Source of the DNA: an uncultured Oscillibacter sp.
GTDB taxonomy: Bacteria > Bacillota > Clostridia > Oscillospirales > Oscillospiraceae
DNA length: 16,650 bases
Reading direction: 5' to 3'
Assembly (NCBI GenBank): GCA_910584995.1
Contig: CAJUDW010000039.1
Location: 1 to 16,650, forward strand
The position numbers and the translations under genes are program-made. The notes below the pieces were generated by a model. That model did not search any database. It was given only the letters and a program-made list of their open reading frames with translations, and was not told the DNA's origin. Positions 15,306 through 16,650 of this stretch are shown here, piece after piece (the first letter of the stretch is position 1; each line of letters starts with the position of its first letter).

Positions 15306-15387
15306 TTTCCAGGAAAGGCTTGTCAGAATCAAGCAATCCGGCAGCAAGGGCAGGAGTTTCCGGGAATACCGGCGTTTTTCCCGGAAA
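15306..15387. repeat. Three TTTCCNGGAA palindromes upstream of the HAD gene
   Basis: TTTCCAGGAAA (15306-15316), TTTCCGGGAA (15357-15366) and TTTCCCGGAAA (15377-15387) share one palindromic core, with centres at 15311, 15362 and 15382. The last two are 20 bp apart, about two helical turns, and lie just upstream of the -35 box of the rightward promoter. That spacing fits an activator or cooperative repressor. No known bacterial regulator is assigned. Confidence 0.5.
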
Positions 15388-15392
15388 AGGAC

Positions 15393-15421
15393 TTGCGAAA
15401 ATTCCGTCTTTCTCTTATAAT
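15393..15421 (+). promoter_or_regulatory. Promoter of the HAD phosphatase gene
   Basis: -35 TTGCGA (15393-15398), a 17-base spacer, and a perfect -10 TATAAT (15416-15421). The predicted start is near 15428, giving a leader of about 85 bases that is very GC-rich before the AAGGAG ribosome binding site. Confidence 0.7.
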
Positions 15422-15512
15422 GGCAGGGATTGGACAGGCCGCCCCGTTTCCCGGCGGCGGACACACGGAAAAAGGGCGGGGAGCCCCCCGGCCCCGCCGG
15501 AGAAGGAGAACC

Positions 15513-16343
15513 ATGGACAAAAAGCTGATTTTTCTGGATATCGACGGCACACTGACCGTTCCCGGCCACAACACACCGCCAGAAAGCGCCTTAGCGGCGA
15601 TCCGGGAGGCCCGAGAGGCAGGCCACCGGGTATTCCTGGCCTCCGGCCGGTCCCTGAGCGCCCTCTCCCCTCTGCTCCGCCTGGGGTTCGACGGTGCGGT
15701 GGCCAGCGCAGGCGGGTACATCGCCTGCGGCAGCCAGGTGCTCTACGACCACCCCATGACAGCATCCCAGCTGGAGGCCATCCAGGCGGTCCTGCGCCGC
15801 CACAACGTCTTTTCCATCATCGAGGCCCAGGACGCCGCCTACGCCGAAGGGGATCTGCGGCAGGCCTTTGCCAACGCCCCAGGTGGCGACAGCGAATTCC
15901 GCCGCTGGAAAGCGATCTATGAGCAGGAATTAGGCGTCCGGCCCATATCCCAATACGGCGGCCAGCCTATTTATAAAGTGGTCTGCATCTATCATAGCCC
16001 CAGCCAGCTGGAGGAAGCCCGTTCCCTGCTGGAAAAAGAGTTCGTCTTCTGCGGACAGAGCATCCCCTCCGACTCCTGGCTGAACACGGAACTGATCAAC
16101 CGTGACTTTGACAAGGGGCGGGCGCTGGAACGGGTATGCCGCCATCTGGGCGTGGATTTGGCGGACACCATCGCCTTCGGGGACGGGCCCAACGATCTGG
16201 AGATGATCCGTACCGCCGGCCTTGGCGTCTGCATGGAAAACGGCTGCCAGGCCCTGAAGGATATCAGCGGCATGATCTGCCCCCCGGTGGAGCAGGACGG
16301 CCTGGCGGCAGGCTTCCGGGCCCTGGGCCTGGTGAAAGCCTGA
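15513..16343 (+). CDS. HAD-IIB (Cof-type) phosphatase
   Basis: A 276-aa phosphatase of the haloacid dehalogenase superfamily, Cof/YidA type. Motif I is FLDIDGTL (D9 nucleophile, D11 acid/base), motif II ASGRS (S44), the Lys of motif III is in DFDKGRALERV (K201), and motif IV is GDGPNDLEM (D224, D228). A C2-type cap lies between residues 80 and 190. Such enzymes hydrolyse phosphate from sugars, nucleotides or flavin precursors; the substrate cannot be read from sequence. No signal peptide is seen. I chose the ATG at 15513, preceded by AGAAGGAGA; an upstream ATG in the same frame lies in the promoter. It is the only rightward gene, divergent from the purine operon and sharing a 311-base intergenic region. 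It may be unrelated to purines. Confidence 0.92.
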   Translation: MDKKLIFLDIDGTLTVPGHNTPPESALAAIREAREAGHRVFLASGRSLSALSPLLRLGFDGAVASAGGYIACGSQVLYDHPMTASQLEAIQAVLRRHNVFSIIEAQDAAYAEGDLRQAFANAPGGDSEFRRWKAIYEQELGVRPISQYGGQPIYKVVCIYHSPSQLEEARSLLEKEFVFCGQSIPSDSWLNTELINRDFDKGRALERVCRHLGVDLADTIAFGDGPNDLEMIRTAGLGVCMENGCQALKDISGMICPPVEQDGLAAGFRALGLVKA

Positions 16344-16348
16344 GGGCA

Positions 16349-16376
16349 GCCGCAGCAGATCCCGCCGCCCTGCGGC
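16349..16376 (+). terminator. Weak hairpin after the HAD gene
   Basis: GCCGCAG (16349-16355) pairs with CTGCGGC (16370-16376) just after the stop codon. The tail that follows (ACATTTGGCAC) is not T-rich, so this is a weak terminator at best. The hairpin formed by the left end of the next element may help stop transcription. Confidence 0.3.
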
Positions 16377-16416
16377 ACATTTGGCACACAAGCTGTCCGC
16401 CTTATCTGCCGGCCCC

Positions 16417-16581
16417 TAGGCCTTGTTTGAAAAATGTCAAAAGGCCCAAGCGGCGGATCTTTTTCCATCATTCTGCGTTGATTTTCTTTGCCATGCACAA
16501 AGTATGGCTGCGTCAAATTGCCTTGATTGACGAAAAAATCTCTCACCGTTGGGCATTCCGCCAATTTTCAAACAAGGCCTA
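16417..16581. mobile_element. MITE-like element, 165 bp
   Basis: TAGGCCTTGTTTGAAAAAT (16417-16435) recurs inverted at the right end as ATTTTCAAACAAGGCCTA (16564-16581), with one mismatch over about 20 bases. TA lies at both outer ends and may be the target duplication. Inner parts also match imperfectly: GCCCAAGCGG on the left, and GCCCAACGG when the right end is read inverted. The middle can fold (CTTTG/CAAAG, GCCAT/ATGGC). There is no coding capacity, and the base composition is more AT-rich than the genes. It behaves like a non-autonomous element mobilised by a transposase elsewhere; the family (IS5- or IS630-like) is uncertain. Confidence 0.65.
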
Positions 16582-16605
16582 AACCCCCATAAGGAAAAGT
16601 CAAAA

Positions 16606-16648
16606 CCTCCGGCTAAGCCGGAGGCTTGAGTAGGCCCTATAAGGGCCT
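16606..16648. repeat. Two adjacent compact hairpins at the right edge
   Basis: CCTCCGGC/GCCGGAGG (16606-16613 and 16617-16624, loop TAA) is followed by AGGCCCT/AGGGCCT (16632-16638 and 16642-16648, loop ATA). Short perfect stems with 3-base loops recall the subterminal hairpins of IS200/IS605 elements, so an insertion sequence may begin beyond the window. Read leftward, the first stem is followed by TTTTGACTTTT and could also stop transcription entering from the right. Confidence 0.5.
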
Positions 16649-16650
16649 GC

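Overview
This is a de novo purine biosynthesis locus, most likely from a GC-rich gut-type member of the Clostridia (Bacillota; an Oscillospiraceae-like genome is my best guess). The guess rests on strong AGGAGG-type ribosome binding sites, a one-chain clostridial-type PurL, a stand-alone AICAR formyltransferase, an MGGFFG-type PurF and a DegV protein. No rRNA, tRNA or CRISPR array was seen.

Fourteen of the fifteen genes are on the minus strand and are read from right to left. A first unit starts at a promoter near 15250 and runs gntR (HutC/UTRA-type regulator), purE, a 77-aa unknown protein, purC, a 47-aa membrane peptide that is easy to miss, purF, a Cys-rich DUF3795-type protein, purM and purN. 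Genes overlap or lie a few bases apart, with several ATGA or stop/Shine-Dalgarno overlaps. It ends in a hairpin at 9281-9328. A second, strong promoter (TTGACG-17-TATATT) then drives the AICAR formyltransferase gene, purD, purL and guaB, ending in a long GC-rich hairpin at 1166-1192. A degV-family gene with its own extended -10 promoter follows. A leftward promoter at 45-73 serves a gene outside the window. Right of gntR, a HAD-IIB phosphatase gene faces the other way. The right edge holds a 165-bp MITE-like element and two compact hairpins.

Together the genes encode PurF, PurD, PurN, PurL, PurM, PurE, PurC and AICAR formyltransferase, plus IMP dehydrogenase for the branch to GMP. PurB, PurK, IMP cyclohydrolase, PurA and GuaA are not in the window. 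The regulator gene comes first in the operon and has a paired GGTNNTACC-like operator touching its own -10 box, so autoregulated control of the pathway by a GntR/UTRA protein is the simplest reading.

The most unusual points are: (1) the PurF has Gly where the catalytic N-terminal Cys of the glutaminase should be, and its glutamine-site motifs are degraded, while the PRPP loop and four cysteines matching Fe-S ligands remain; (2) a 47-codon gene with a GIIGGADGPT motif, recalling the sodium-pumping decarboxylase beta subunit, followed by one membrane helix, is squeezed between purC and purF; (3) two further small proteins (77 aa, and a DUF3795-type protein with 11 Cys) sit in the same operon; (4) three TTTCCNGGAA palindromes lie upstream of the HAD gene promoter.
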